Assembly (NCBI GenBank): GCA_009841335.1
Contig: VXLY01000022.1
Location: 1 to 49,695, forward strand
DNA length: 49,695 nucleotides
Source: Rhodothermaceae bacterium
GTDB taxonomy: Bacteria; Bacteroidota; Rhodothermia; Rhodothermales; Bin80
Reading direction: 5' to 3'
Shown in pieces: positions 34,666 through 43,441 of this stretch. The stretch's first letter is position 1, and each line of letters begins with the position of its first letter. The translations under genes and the position numbers were made by a program. The notes under the pieces were generated by a model. It was not told where the DNA came from. It worked only from the letters and a program-made list of their open reading frames with translations, and made no database searches.

Positions 34666-37600
34666 TGCAACGTGCAAGAATCCGCTGGCTCTTCCTCGGT
34701 CTGGCTGTCACTTGCACTCTGACCGCAACCAGCTATGGGCAAAACATCTCTTCGGATCTCCGGGGAGATGAGACACTTATCGCGCGTGGTGTACTGGATG
34801 GTAATCTTATTGAGACCAATTTCCGTAACCACGGTGAACTTGCGCGCTGGAATGACATACCGTTCGGTGTATGGCCGCGCGGCATTGGTGGAAGGCATAT
34901 TGACGGTGTCGGCATTATGGTAGCCGGCCAAGTTCCAGGGGAAAGAACTAAATGGCGGGAATTTTTTCCAGGGGCCCGAGGCGATACAACCCTAAACCCC
35001 GTTATTCTTACGTACCGAGATTTTGGTAAAAGGCTGAGCCCGGATGGGTCACTTTGGGGGTGGACCCCGCTACCCGGATTCATGAACGAAAACCGCCTGG
35101 ATCCAATCACTGGGCAACGAACACCAACCCCTGCACTAAGTGACGATCCTACTTCGTGGCCGCAGTTCTGGCCCGACCGGCTGAATAATCCCGATGATCC
35201 AGGTTGGCCGGGTAACTGGAATGGGTTTTTTGGCAGGGGCGTGTTCAATGCGGATCTGGAGAGTTTTTACGTCATGGATGACTTCACAGACCTGGAGTAT
35301 GCCATTGACCCCGACACCCGAAGACCCAATAGTGAATACGGAGTTTTCTACCCAAGCGCTGCAGATTCCACAATTGGCGGAATGGGGTTGCAAGCTCAAG
35401 TCCGCCTCTTTCAGTGGGCAAATGTGCTTGCAGAAGACATCATGTTCATCCTCTATCGTATCACAAACGTAACCGAAAAGACCCATACAGACCTCTACCT
35501 TGGCCAAATAATGGATTATGGGCTTGGTAACGAAGAAGGTGATGAGAACGCTGCATTCGATCCACAACAGGACGTAGCCTACGGCTGGGATCAGGACGGA
35601 ATTGGTACACGCTCCACCGGTGGCACATACCCACTAGGTTATACCGGTTTCGCATTCCTGGAAAGCCCCGCCCGGGCAACTGATGGCTTGGATAATGATG
35701 AGGACGGTATCACAGATGAGTCTAGGTTTAATGGGCCAGGCGTTCTCATAGTTGGGCAACAAGCAATTCAGAGTGCTGTCAGCTCAATGTATGACCTTGC
35801 CAATTTTGAAGCCTACAATGGTCCGCTTGAGTCACGCCCCGCGTATCAGGCAGGACGGTGGTGGACCGGAGACGAAAATCTGGACTGGGTTGGTTTTTCA
35901 GATGAGAACAACAATGGTGTTCTTGATCCGGGAGAAGCACACAATAATGATGTCGGACGTGACGGGCAGGGCCCATTTGATCTAGGTTACCCCGGCCCAG
36001 ACGATGGTGAGGCCGATGGGATACCTACTCTTGGCGAACCCAATTTTGACGAGCTGGATGTAGATGAATCTGATCAGGTCGGTTTGACTGGATTTGATCT
36101 TCAGACGCGTCCTTTCTATGAGAGCGGCGATAACCTGCGGGACGATGCATGGATGTGGGACAGGATCATCAACTATGCACAGTTTCCCTTGGGCACAAAA
36201 CCGGACGCTTTCAAAGCAGATCTTGAACCCTTCATCTTATTCTCTTCCGGCCCAATCGGACTTGAGACAAAAGGAACCGATTTCTTCTCCACCGCCTGGA
36301 TTTTTGGCGAAGATGAACGTGACTTTTTCAAGAACCGGCGAACGGCTCAAAGCATCTTTAACGCTGACTACAGTTTTGCCCAGCCCCCATTCCTGCCAGC
36401 TCTCACGGCAGTTCCCGGTGACGGACAGGTGGTCCTGAGCTGGGATACCGTCGCGGTTCGAAGTTTCGACCGCTTCATCCAAGAGTTTGATTTTGAGGGA
36501 TTTAAACTCTACAAAGGCACAGACCCCCTACTATTTGATGCCCGGACCATTACCGATGTTGACGGCGCGGCTACTTTCTTCAAGCCAATTGCGCAATGGG
36601 ATCTGATCAATGACATTCAGGGACCCGTGACCGTACTGGAAGGTGAAGCCGTCTATTACCTTGGAGATAATACTGGGCTTCAATTCCACTATATCGACGA
36701 AGATGTAACCAATGGAATTACGTACTACTACGCCCTCGTAGCTTATGACCGAGGAGTGCGTGATTCTGAAGATGCCGCAAAAGCAGGGATTGATCCACAG
36801 GAAAATTCTTTCAACGTCAGTGTTAATCAAGCCGGGCGCTTGACCGGATTTTCACGCAACGCAGCTGTAGTGACACCAAGGTCCGTACCCGCCGGATATG
36901 TTCAGGGCGGTGCCAATGAAGATTTGAGTCGTGTGACAGAAGGCATTGGATCAGGCTCAGTTTCTGTGAGCATCATCCAGGAGGCCGAAGCTGACTTTGA
37001 TGGTATTTACCGTATCTCATTCTTCAGCGACCTCGTGTCAGATGTCGCTGACCTCTACGAAACGACCGCATATCAGGTGACCAACATCGTTTCTGGAGAC
37101 GTGCTCCTTGGGCCCTCTCCGATGATTGATGCAACCCCGCCCGCCGAAGGCTTCATCATCGAAATAAATAACGTCGAATGTCCGGCACCCCTGGGCTGTG
37201 AACTGGACGAGTTACAAACCGGATTCCTAGCTAACGAAGGTTCGCAAAATGAAGTGTATGACTTGGATCCACGCACACTTGACGGATACGATACCAACTG
37301 GCTTGCCTCTGTAGAGCGAGATACGACTGCCGCCTTTCGTGCTTCACCAGATGACTATAAACTGATCTGGGTATCCCCCACTGACTCTCTTTATCGTCCA
37401 CCGCGGTTTTTTGGGTATCTGCGTGAAGAAGTGCCCATCTTCACCATCAACGAAACCAGGGGAACGCCGGCCGAACTGTTCATGCAGGACACCAATGGCA
37501 GCAGGGTCTTTGATGCAGGTGATCACGCGATCATCGCTGAAAGACCTACCGGACGTGGCCCCTGGCGTTTTCGCTTCCGCATCAGGTTCAGCGCTGCAGA

Positions 37601-38045
37601 CGGAGGCAGCTCCATTGCCCCTTCCGCAGGAAACTCATTTCATGTGAGTTCTAGAAAGCCTTTTGCTACCGGGGACTTCTTTCAGTTTACGCTTCGCTCC
37701 TCATCCATTGATACAGATCTTGCACGTAGTGAGCTTGATCGCATTGCGGTCGTCCCCAATCCTTATGTCGGCTCTTCAGCCTTTGAACCGCGGAGCCAGA
37801 TTGAAGGCCGCGGAGAGCGACGGGTACAGTTCATTCACCTGCCTCCACAGTGCACCATCCGCATTTTTAACATCCGTGGAGAACTGATTCGTACGCTGCA
37901 TCATGATGGGGTAGTCAGTGATGGGTCTGAGTGGTGGGATCTTCGCACAGAAGAGCAGCAGGATGTCGCGTTCGGGATATACGTGTTTCACATAGAAGCC
38001 CCGGGTATTGGGGAGCATGTGGGCAAATTTGCACTAGTCAAATGA
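34665..38045 (+). CDS. Large surface protein of unknown function with T9SS-like C-terminus
   Basis: The 1126-residue protein has a signal peptide (WLFLGLAVTCTLTATSYGQ). The N-terminal half (30-560) has no family I can name but carries acidic Ca-type loops (DNDEDGITDES, DENNNGVLDPGE). An FN3-like domain lies at about 570-720 (VVLSWDTV... YYYALVAYDRG). The last 100 residues (VVPNPYVGSS... FGIYVFHIEA) resemble a type A sorting domain. It takes the place usually held by SusD after a SusC-like receptor. The stop overlaps the PorV/PorQ gene by ATGA. Confidence 0.75.
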   Translation: MQRARIRWLFLGLAVTCTLTATSYGQNISSDLRGDETLIARGVLDGNLIETNFRNHGELARWNDIPFGVWPRGIGGRHIDGVGIMVAGQVPGERTKWREFFPGARGDTTLNPVILTYRDFGKRLSPDGSLWGWTPLPGFMNENRLDPITGQRTPTPALSDDPTSWPQFWPDRLNNPDDPGWPGNWNGFFGRGVFNADLESFYVMDDFTDLEYAIDPDTRRPNSEYGVFYPSAADSTIGGMGLQAQVRLFQWANVLAEDIMFILYRITNVTEKTHTDLYLGQIMDYGLGNEEGDENAAFDPQQDVAYGWDQDGIGTRSTGGTYPLGYTGFAFLESPARATDGLDNDEDGITDESRFNGPGVLIVGQQAIQSAVSSMYDLANFEAYNGPLESRPAYQAGRWWTGDENLDWVGFSDENNNGVLDPGEAHNNDVGRDGQGPFDLGYPGPDDGEADGIPTLGEPNFDELDVDESDQVGLTGFDLQTRPFYESGDNLRDDAWMWDRIINYAQFPLGTKPDAFKADLEPFILFSSGPIGLETKGTDFFSTAWIFGEDERDFFKNRRTAQSIFNADYSFAQPPFLPALTAVPGDGQVVLSWDTVAVRSFDRFIQEFDFEGFKLYKGTDPLLFDARTITDVDGAATFFKPIAQWDLINDIQGPVTVLEGEAVYYLGDNTGLQFHYIDEDVTNGITYYYALVAYDRGVRDSEDAAKAGIDPQENSFNVSVNQAGRLTGFSRNAAVVTPRSVPAGYVQGGANEDLSRVTEGIGSGSVSVSIIQEAEADFDGIYRISFFSDLVSDVADLYETTAYQVTNIVSGDVLLGPSPMIDATPPAEGFIIEINNVECPAPLGCELDELQTGFLANEGSQNEVYDLDPRTLDGYDTNWLASVERDTTAAFRASPDDYKLIWVSPTDSLYRPPRFFGYLREEVPIFTINETRGTPAELFMQDTNGSRVFDAGDHAIIAERPTGRGPWRFRFRIRFSAADGGSSIAPSAGNSFHVSSRKPFATGDFFQFTLRSSSIDTDLARSELDRIAVVPNPYVGSSAFEPRSQIEGRGERRVQFIHLPPQCTIRIFNIRGELIRTLHHDGVVSDGSEWWDLRTEEQQDVAFGIYVFHIEAPGIGEHVGKFALVK

Positions 38046-39097
38046 ACCACATGGTACGCATACTTATACGCCGGCTTATCCTGTTGATCACATTGGTCCT
38101 GTGCATGACCTCCACGGTGGTTGCGCAAAGTCGATCTGGTACGACTGCCGCTGCCTTTCTGACGATTGGAACTGGGGCACGCGGTCAGTCATTGGGGCAT
38201 GCTTACACCGCCCTTGCAACCGGTGCTGATGCGCTGTTTTGGAACCCTGCCGGAGCTGCACGCACCTATGGTGATCACTCCTCAGGCAGCGTCTTCCTCT
38301 CCCATTCGCGCTGGTTTGCAGACATCACCTACAACGCTGCTGCAACCGTGATCCCTGTTTCAGGTGATCGTGTGCTGGGACTCAGTGTAGCAGCTGTGAA
38401 CTATGGTACCATGATCGTACGTACGGTAGCCTTTCCTGAAGGAACCGGCGAGACCTTTCGGGCAAATGATTTCAGTTTGGGCCTTAGCTACGCGCAGCCG
38501 CTGACTGAATCATTTTACTTCGGTGGCACCGCCAAGTATGTGCGCCAGCAAATCAGGGACATGCACGCTAGCACCGTTGGCTTTGATGTTGGATTTGTTC
38601 TCCAGTCCGGTTATCTAGGTGGCTTGGTTCTGGCGGCATCAATCCAGAATTTCGGCGGCAAAATGCAAATGACCGGTATCAACAGTGTCGTGTTTGTTGA
38701 CATCGACGAAACTACCAGTGGCAATAACCCGGATATCCCCGCCCGCATCGAAATGGATGCATGGGATCTGCCACTGTCCTTCAAGTTTGGCATGGCCATG
38801 CCTGTGGTGCAAGTCGGTATGGTGGAGTTGACAGCTCTTGCAGACATCCAGCAAAGCAACGACAACAGCCTGAACAGTGATGTCGGAGCACAACTCCGTG
38901 TTTATAATCGTACCTTCAATTTTGACCTTCGGGGCGGCTACAAAGATCTGTTTCTAGATAATGTCGACAGTCACGCGACCTTTGGAGCCGGACTGGATGT
39001 TCGAGCATTTGGCTTGCGAATCGGATTTGATTATGCATACACCCCATTCGACCTTCTCGGGCAGACGCAAGTGGTTGATTTTCGGATGTACTTCTAG
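38042..39097 (+). CDS. PorV/PorQ-family outer-membrane protein
   Basis: From ATG 38042 (overlapping the upstream stop) the product is 351 residues, with signal ILLITLVLCMTSTVVAQ. It is an FadL-like beta-barrel of the PorV/PorQ family: FLTIGTGARGQSLGHAYTA, ADALFWNPAGAA, SLGLSYAQPL and GGTAKYVRQQI are typical. In T9SS, PorV carries cargo to the sorting complex. Being inside this operon, it may be a shuttle dedicated to the sorting-domain proteins coded here (inference). An ATG at 38051 is an alternative start. Confidence 0.85.
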   Translation: MNHMVRILIRRLILLITLVLCMTSTVVAQSRSGTTAAAFLTIGTGARGQSLGHAYTALATGADALFWNPAGAARTYGDHSSGSVFLSHSRWFADITYNAAATVIPVSGDRVLGLSVAAVNYGTMIVRTVAFPEGTGETFRANDFSLGLSYAQPLTESFYFGGTAKYVRQQIRDMHASTVGFDVGFVLQSGYLGGLVLAASIQNFGGKMQMTGINSVVFVDIDETTSGNNPDIPARIEMDAWDLPLSFKFGMAMPVVQVGMVELTALADIQQSNDNSLNSDVGAQLRVYNRTFNFDLRGGYKDLFLDNVDSHATFGAGLDVRAFGLRIGFDYAYTPFDLLGQTQVVDFRMYF

Positions 39098-40343
39098 CCT
39101 CTGGGGAGCAATATTTCTCTTGGCAGTTGGCTGTTCCCCGCCTCCAAGTGAGAAGGACCGGGCTCTGGCCGAAGTAAATGGCTACAGTATCACAGTCGGC
39201 GAATTTGAACGTTCTTACGTGGATGTACTTATACGCAGTGGGCAAAATGACACCCCGGGGGCGCGCTACAGCCACCTAAACACGTTGATTGAGGATCAGC
39301 TTTGGTACGAAGAAGCACTCCGTCGCAAATTAGACGCCGACACCTCGCTCGCATTATTCATTGACCTGGCTAGAAAACGTGCCTTGGGCGGTCGATACTA
39401 TGAGTTGGAGTTTCTTGAGCAGCTGGCACAGCCAACAGAGACCGAGATTCGCCTAGCATTTGCCCGATATAAGCAACCCGTTATAGCCCGTCATCTTTTC
39501 TACGGTAATGAGACGGATGCTTACGCCGCGTATACGAGGCTCCAGGCCGGGACATCTTTTATTGATGAAGCACAGATCTGCTTCCAGACTTCGAATTTTG
39601 ACTCTACAGCTGGATGGCTTGGCGAGGTTCGTTACTTTCAGGTGGACGATGCCTTCGCTGAGGCGGCCTTTTCATTGGCGACAGGGAGCTTTTCTGCGCC
39701 AGTGCGTAGCCGACAGGGGTGGCACATCATTAAAATTGAGGATCGCATTGCAACCCCAATCATAACTGAATCGGAATTCCAAAATCGAAAGACTGGTATT
39801 GCAAGCCTGTTGCGTATCCGTAAGCGTCGGCTGGAAGGGGACCGCTTTGTACGCACCTTTATGGAAAACCGTGATGTACGCGTTGATCCACAGGGTTTAC
39901 GGGCCTTGGATGCCGCTCTTGCCCGAATTGAACGTCGGGTTTCGGGCGCACCGGTTACGCTGGAAGATGATTACGATACGCCTGCTCCACCACTGACATC
40001 TTCGACTCCCTTAGCAACGTTCGTCATTCACGAAACGGTGCAGACGTTTACCGCTGAGGATTATTTTTTCTGGTTCTCCGAACTTCCGTTTAGGGAAGCA
40101 AGATCCAGACCGGCCGCTTCTATAGGGCGTGCGGTGCGCAACGAAGCGTTTGCATTGGCCGGGATAGACGCTAACCTGGAAGGAGACGCCATTGTACAAA
40201 GAGATGTAGAATACTATACAAGGACCTACTTGGCCAACTCCATGCGTCAACTGGATCCTGACAGTACACTCATTGATGCGCTCCAAAGCACCGCATCCGT
40301 CCGTATTGACTCGCTCTTTTTCGATCAGATCATGGTACGATAA
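39033..40343 (+). CDS. PpiC-type peptidyl-prolyl isomerase lipoprotein
   Basis: This is a probable periplasmic folding factor. The parvulin-like region (about 150-245) contains PVIARHLFYGNE, AWLGEVRYF-like GWLGEVRYFQVDDAFAEAAF and APVRSRQGWHIIKIEDR. SurA-like helical segments flank it. ATG 39033 gives n-region MHTPHSTFSGRRKW, a hydrophobic core and lipobox LLAVGC. That start lies 65 bases inside the PorV/PorQ gene; a TTG at 39075 would shorten the overlap. It ends the operon and may help fold its outer-membrane proteins. Confidence 0.78.
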   Translation: MHTPHSTFSGRRKWLIFGCTSSLWGAIFLLAVGCSPPPSEKDRALAEVNGYSITVGEFERSYVDVLIRSGQNDTPGARYSHLNTLIEDQLWYEEALRRKLDADTSLALFIDLARKRALGGRYYELEFLEQLAQPTETEIRLAFARYKQPVIARHLFYGNETDAYAAYTRLQAGTSFIDEAQICFQTSNFDSTAGWLGEVRYFQVDDAFAEAAFSLATGSFSAPVRSRQGWHIIKIEDRIATPIITESEFQNRKTGIASLLRIRKRRLEGDRFVRTFMENRDVRVDPQGLRALDAALARIERRVSGAPVTLEDDYDTPAPPLTSSTPLATFVIHETVQTFTAEDYFFWFSELPFREARSRPAASIGRAVRNEAFALAGIDANLEGDAIVQRDVEYYTRTYLANSMRQLDPDSTLIDALQSTASVRIDSLFFDQIMVR

Positions 40344-40344
40344 C

Positions 40345-40364
40345 AGGCAAAAGCGATATTGCCT
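40345..40364. terminator. Weak hairpin between convergent genes
   Basis: AGGCAA and TTGCCT form a 6-bp stem with an 8-base loop in the 27-base gap between the PpiC-type gene and the convergent TPR gene. No clear T-run follows on either strand. The placement, rather than the strength, supports a bidirectional terminator. Confidence 0.35.
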
Positions 40365-40370
40365 TGTACG

Positions 40371-41195
40371 CTACCGAACTTCATGACCTGGTGGGAGCCT
40401 ATTGGGTAGGCTTTTTTCGGTATCTAACGCCTCCAACAATGTGGCGGCTTGCTCACCCTTTCCTGCCTGAAGCAGTGCCATAGCCAGATTATAGAGGATC
40501 TCAGGGTGCCCCGGAACTTGCTCCAGTGCTTTACTGAGCACAGATACAGCGTAATCTTCGTTGCCGGAAAGCCTAGCTAGGCGCCCAGCAGCCAACAGGC
40601 TGGCGAGATTATCAGGAGACAGGCTTAACGCCTGCTCAACATAATTGCGCGCTTCCTCCAACTCTCCCCCATGCTCTGCAATCATTGCAAGACTGATGTA
40701 CGCTGGAGCATAGTCAGGATCCAGAATCAACGCTTGATGACAAGCATTCCAAGAATCCTCGGTAAGCCCCATCTCCCAGTATGCACCGGCGGCACCATGC
40801 CACGAAACAGCATCTGGATGTATACGGATTGCGCGTAAATAATAGTCTAGAGACGCCTGGTAATCTGCCTGCTGAAAAGCTGCATCCCCAAGCGTTTGCA
40901 ACCAAACCCAGTTTTCAGGCTCCAGCCTGCTTGCCATCTCCCAGGATCTGCGCGCCTCCGTGTAATTGCCGCTTACGTAATGCGCCTGCCCCGGTATAAA
41001 ATGAGGATGCGGATGCCCCGGTGCTATTTGTCCGGCCTGTTCGGCCAAGCTGATCGCTCGCCCCGGAGCATTCTCATTTAACGCAGTGGTCGCTTCCTGG
41101 AGTAGAATCGCCGCCGAGTCCGGTAATGGAGCCGGAGCAGACTCACAGCCAAGTATCCATACCAATTGAATCAGTAACAACCAACGGCTCCGCAT
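40371..41195 (-). CDS. TPR lipoprotein, second CRTAC1/TPR pair
   Basis: This 274-residue lipoprotein (LLLIQLVWILGC) has about six TPR motifs (PHFIPGQAHYVSGNYTEARRSWEMAS in the first, shown as PHFIPGQAHYVSG). It starts on the base directly after the stop of the CRTAC1 gene. It is a shorter homologue of the TPR protein at 26978-28141 and probably plays the same role with its own CRTAC1 partner. Confidence 0.85.
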   Translation of the reverse strand: MRSRWLLLIQLVWILGCESAPAPLPDSAAILLQEATTALNENAPGRAISLAEQAGQIAPGHPHPHFIPGQAHYVSGNYTEARRSWEMASRLEPENWVWLQTLGDAAFQQADYQASLDYYLRAIRIHPDAVSWHGAAGAYWEMGLTEDSWNACHQALILDPDYAPAYISLAMIAEHGGELEEARNYVEQALSLSPDNLASLLAAGRLARLSGNEDYAVSVLSKALEQVPGHPEILYNLAMALLQAGKGEQAATLLEALDTEKSLPNRLPPGHEVR

Positions 41196-42848
41196 CTATT
41201 CCGCAGTACCTTCACGAACAATAATAAACGTATTCTCGAGCGGCCCGATTAGCCGTGAGCGCTGTCCACTGGGCCAAAGAACATTCAGCGAATCAACTAT
41301 GTCGGACGCACCCAGACCAAGGGTCAGTATCCGTTCTGATTCCGACAGATAGCTGCCACCCGACCGTATGTGGCGTTGCTTCAAGCCGGAAGAGGTATAC
41401 ACACTCACAAGTGCCCCAACACCATCACGGTTACTGCTCGTACCCTCAAGCCTCACACGCAGGTATCGACCTTGCATATTGTTGCGCCACAGACGAACAC
41501 CTGCTCCATTCTGGCCCATCAGAATATCCAAATCTCCGTCCTGATCTATGTCCGCATACGCTGCTCCCCGCCCCAAAAATGGCTCAAAATCTCCTTCGTC
41601 TGTAAATACCCCATCCCCCATGTTTATAAACAGGTGTGGTGGTTGATAAAACTTTATCCCGCTGGATCCATGTTCTACATGTTTGTGAATATGGCCATTG
41701 GCCACAAATACATCGTCATCTCCATCCAGGTCAGCATCAAACAGAATCAGTCCGAAGGCCAAAGTTTGGCGGCTCGCACCACCTATGCGTGATGCCGATG
41801 CCTGATCACGAAACACTCCTCCTCCAGCATGCTGCCAAACGCTGATCATCTGATTGGAAAAATTGCCGACGAATATGGACCATTCTCCGCTCATATTGCC
41901 TGCATCTATCCCCATTCCAGCCGTTGCAATCCCTCGTGCATCATAGGCAATCCCGGCCATTAGCCCACGCTCAACGAATGTGCCATCGCCCTGGTTGATG
42001 TATAACTGATCCCTTTCGAGGTCGTTTGCCACCGCAAGATCAGGCCACAGGTCGTCATTAACATCCAGGAGGACCGCCCCCAGAGTCTTGCCTGGAGTAG
42101 GTAAAAAACCGGCCTGTTTCGTCCAGTCAGAAAAAGTCCCATCAGCATTATTGTGATAAAAGCGGTGGGGCTGCCCGTCATATGCTGCCGGTGTACAGTA
42201 GATCTTTTCTTCCCCCGGCCCTTCACACCATAGGTCAGTTTCGGAGCTCCATCGCACATATCCACCTACATAAAGATCCAGCCAGCCATCGCGATCAGCG
42301 TCAAAAAATACTGCTGCAGTACTCCATGCAAACGGACCCTCGGCCCCTGATTGGACCACGGTATAGACGCCGTCGTTGTTGCGAAGTAGTACATCGTGGC
42401 CCAATGAGGTTAAGAATAAATCTGCATCACCATCATTGTCATAATCGGCCGATGCAATCCCCATTCCGTAAGTCTCTACGTCTTCCAAGCCCGCATCCTG
42501 TGTCACCTCACTGAAGTAACCTGAACCGTTATTTGCATAGAGACGAATGGCCGGTGGTTGTGCTTCAAGCGAGTCCCATGTTCCACCGTGTACGAGTGCT
42601 ATATCTGGATGACCATCCCCATTGTAGTCCACAAACGCCAGACCCGGTGGCAGGATTTCTGGCATCCACATTAAGCCAGATGCACCGTTCTCGTGTGTAA
42701 AATCGGCCAGTCCCGCTTCACGAGTCACGTTGGTAAAATGCTGAACTTCGCTCGAGCAACCCGAAACAAGCATGCAGATCCCCGCTAGTATACAGCAAAT
42801 CATAGCGCCAGGAAGTAACGTGAGGCCCTTAGTCTCTGATAGCTTCAT
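41196..42848 (-). CDS. CRTAC1-type lipoprotein with FG-GAP repeats and ASPIC/UnbV domain, second copy
   Basis: ATG 42848 gives 550 residues with a lipoprotein signal (ICCILAGICMLVSGC). An upstream start at 42893 adds a charged leader and is less likely. Calcium-type FG-GAP loops (VDYNGDGHPDIAL, ADYDNDGDADLFL, FDADRDGWLDLYV, ADIDQDGDLDILM) precede the ASPIC domain (RYLRVRLEGTSSNRDGVGA, NVLWPSGQRSRL). It matches the 25314-26981 protein along its length, including WSTAAVFFDADRDGW against WNVAALFLDANLDGW, so the two arose by gene duplication. Confidence 0.88.
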   Translation of the reverse strand: MKLSETKGLTLLPGAMICCILAGICMLVSGCSSEVQHFTNVTREAGLADFTHENGASGLMWMPEILPPGLAFVDYNGDGHPDIALVHGGTWDSLEAQPPAIRLYANNGSGYFSEVTQDAGLEDVETYGMGIASADYDNDGDADLFLTSLGHDVLLRNNDGVYTVVQSGAEGPFAWSTAAVFFDADRDGWLDLYVGGYVRWSSETDLWCEGPGEEKIYCTPAAYDGQPHRFYHNNADGTFSDWTKQAGFLPTPGKTLGAVLLDVNDDLWPDLAVANDLERDQLYINQGDGTFVERGLMAGIAYDARGIATAGMGIDAGNMSGEWSIFVGNFSNQMISVWQHAGGGVFRDQASASRIGGASRQTLAFGLILFDADLDGDDDVFVANGHIHKHVEHGSSGIKFYQPPHLFINMGDGVFTDEGDFEPFLGRGAAYADIDQDGDLDILMGQNGAGVRLWRNNMQGRYLRVRLEGTSSNRDGVGALVSVYTSSGLKQRHIRSGGSYLSESERILTLGLGASDIVDSLNVLWPSGQRSRLIGPLENTFIIVREGTAE

Positions 42849-43441
42849 TGTTTTCTCTCGGCCTGCCTCTCGTTCATAGCATCTTTGGCCCAATTCGACT
42901 CCCTACCTATCCGCTTTTGCATGTATTCTGAGCTGAAGTCTACGAACTTTGTTCGAGCCTATTGGATGCTCCTGCCAGTCGTAATGATGCTTCTTCCATA
43001 ACCATGTAATGCTCAACTTAGGCATTCGTCATTCGACAGGCATTACCCACACATGTACATTACTACCGGCCCATCCGCTCCCTGACTGCCCCTCTTGTGT
43101 GTCGGATGCTGCCGCCTGCTCACAACATTGACAGGGCTTCCGTGCCTTACTCCTTCCATTTGCATGCATGCCAGGGTCAATACCCAGGTGAGAATTAACT
43201 CGAGTTATTGTTGTTCTCCTCCTGTATAATCAGCGTCCTTTCCCCTACTTGAGACTGGCTCCCAATTGGTCATTTCGACAACTGCCCGTGCGTCCAAATG
43301 AACCGTTCCAATACATGCTCCACTTCATCGAAACCGGTGGAAGTGTACGAACATACTATGAGGATACCTGTTCACTATTCGGGCCGTCTAAGGCTCGCTC
43401 TTTACACCGTATACCCTCCCCTTATCGTCCTTAATCTCCCT
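42849..43441. other. Upstream region of the GH16 gene
   Basis: No gene is supported. It holds the 12-bp palindrome at 43196-43207 and a TATAAT at about 43225-43230. The GH16 frame is open from 43298, but the 48 extra codons lack signal-peptide character and are treated as leader. Confidence 0.4.
43196..43207. promoter_or_regulatory. 12-bp palindrome, candidate LacI-type operator
   Basis: TAACTCGAGTTA is a perfect palindrome with a central CG, the symmetry that LacI-family regulators recognise. It lies 18 bases before a TATAAT-like element and about 235 bases before the GH16 start. A LacI-family regulator is coded at 24296 in the same window. The link is inferred. Confidence 0.4.
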
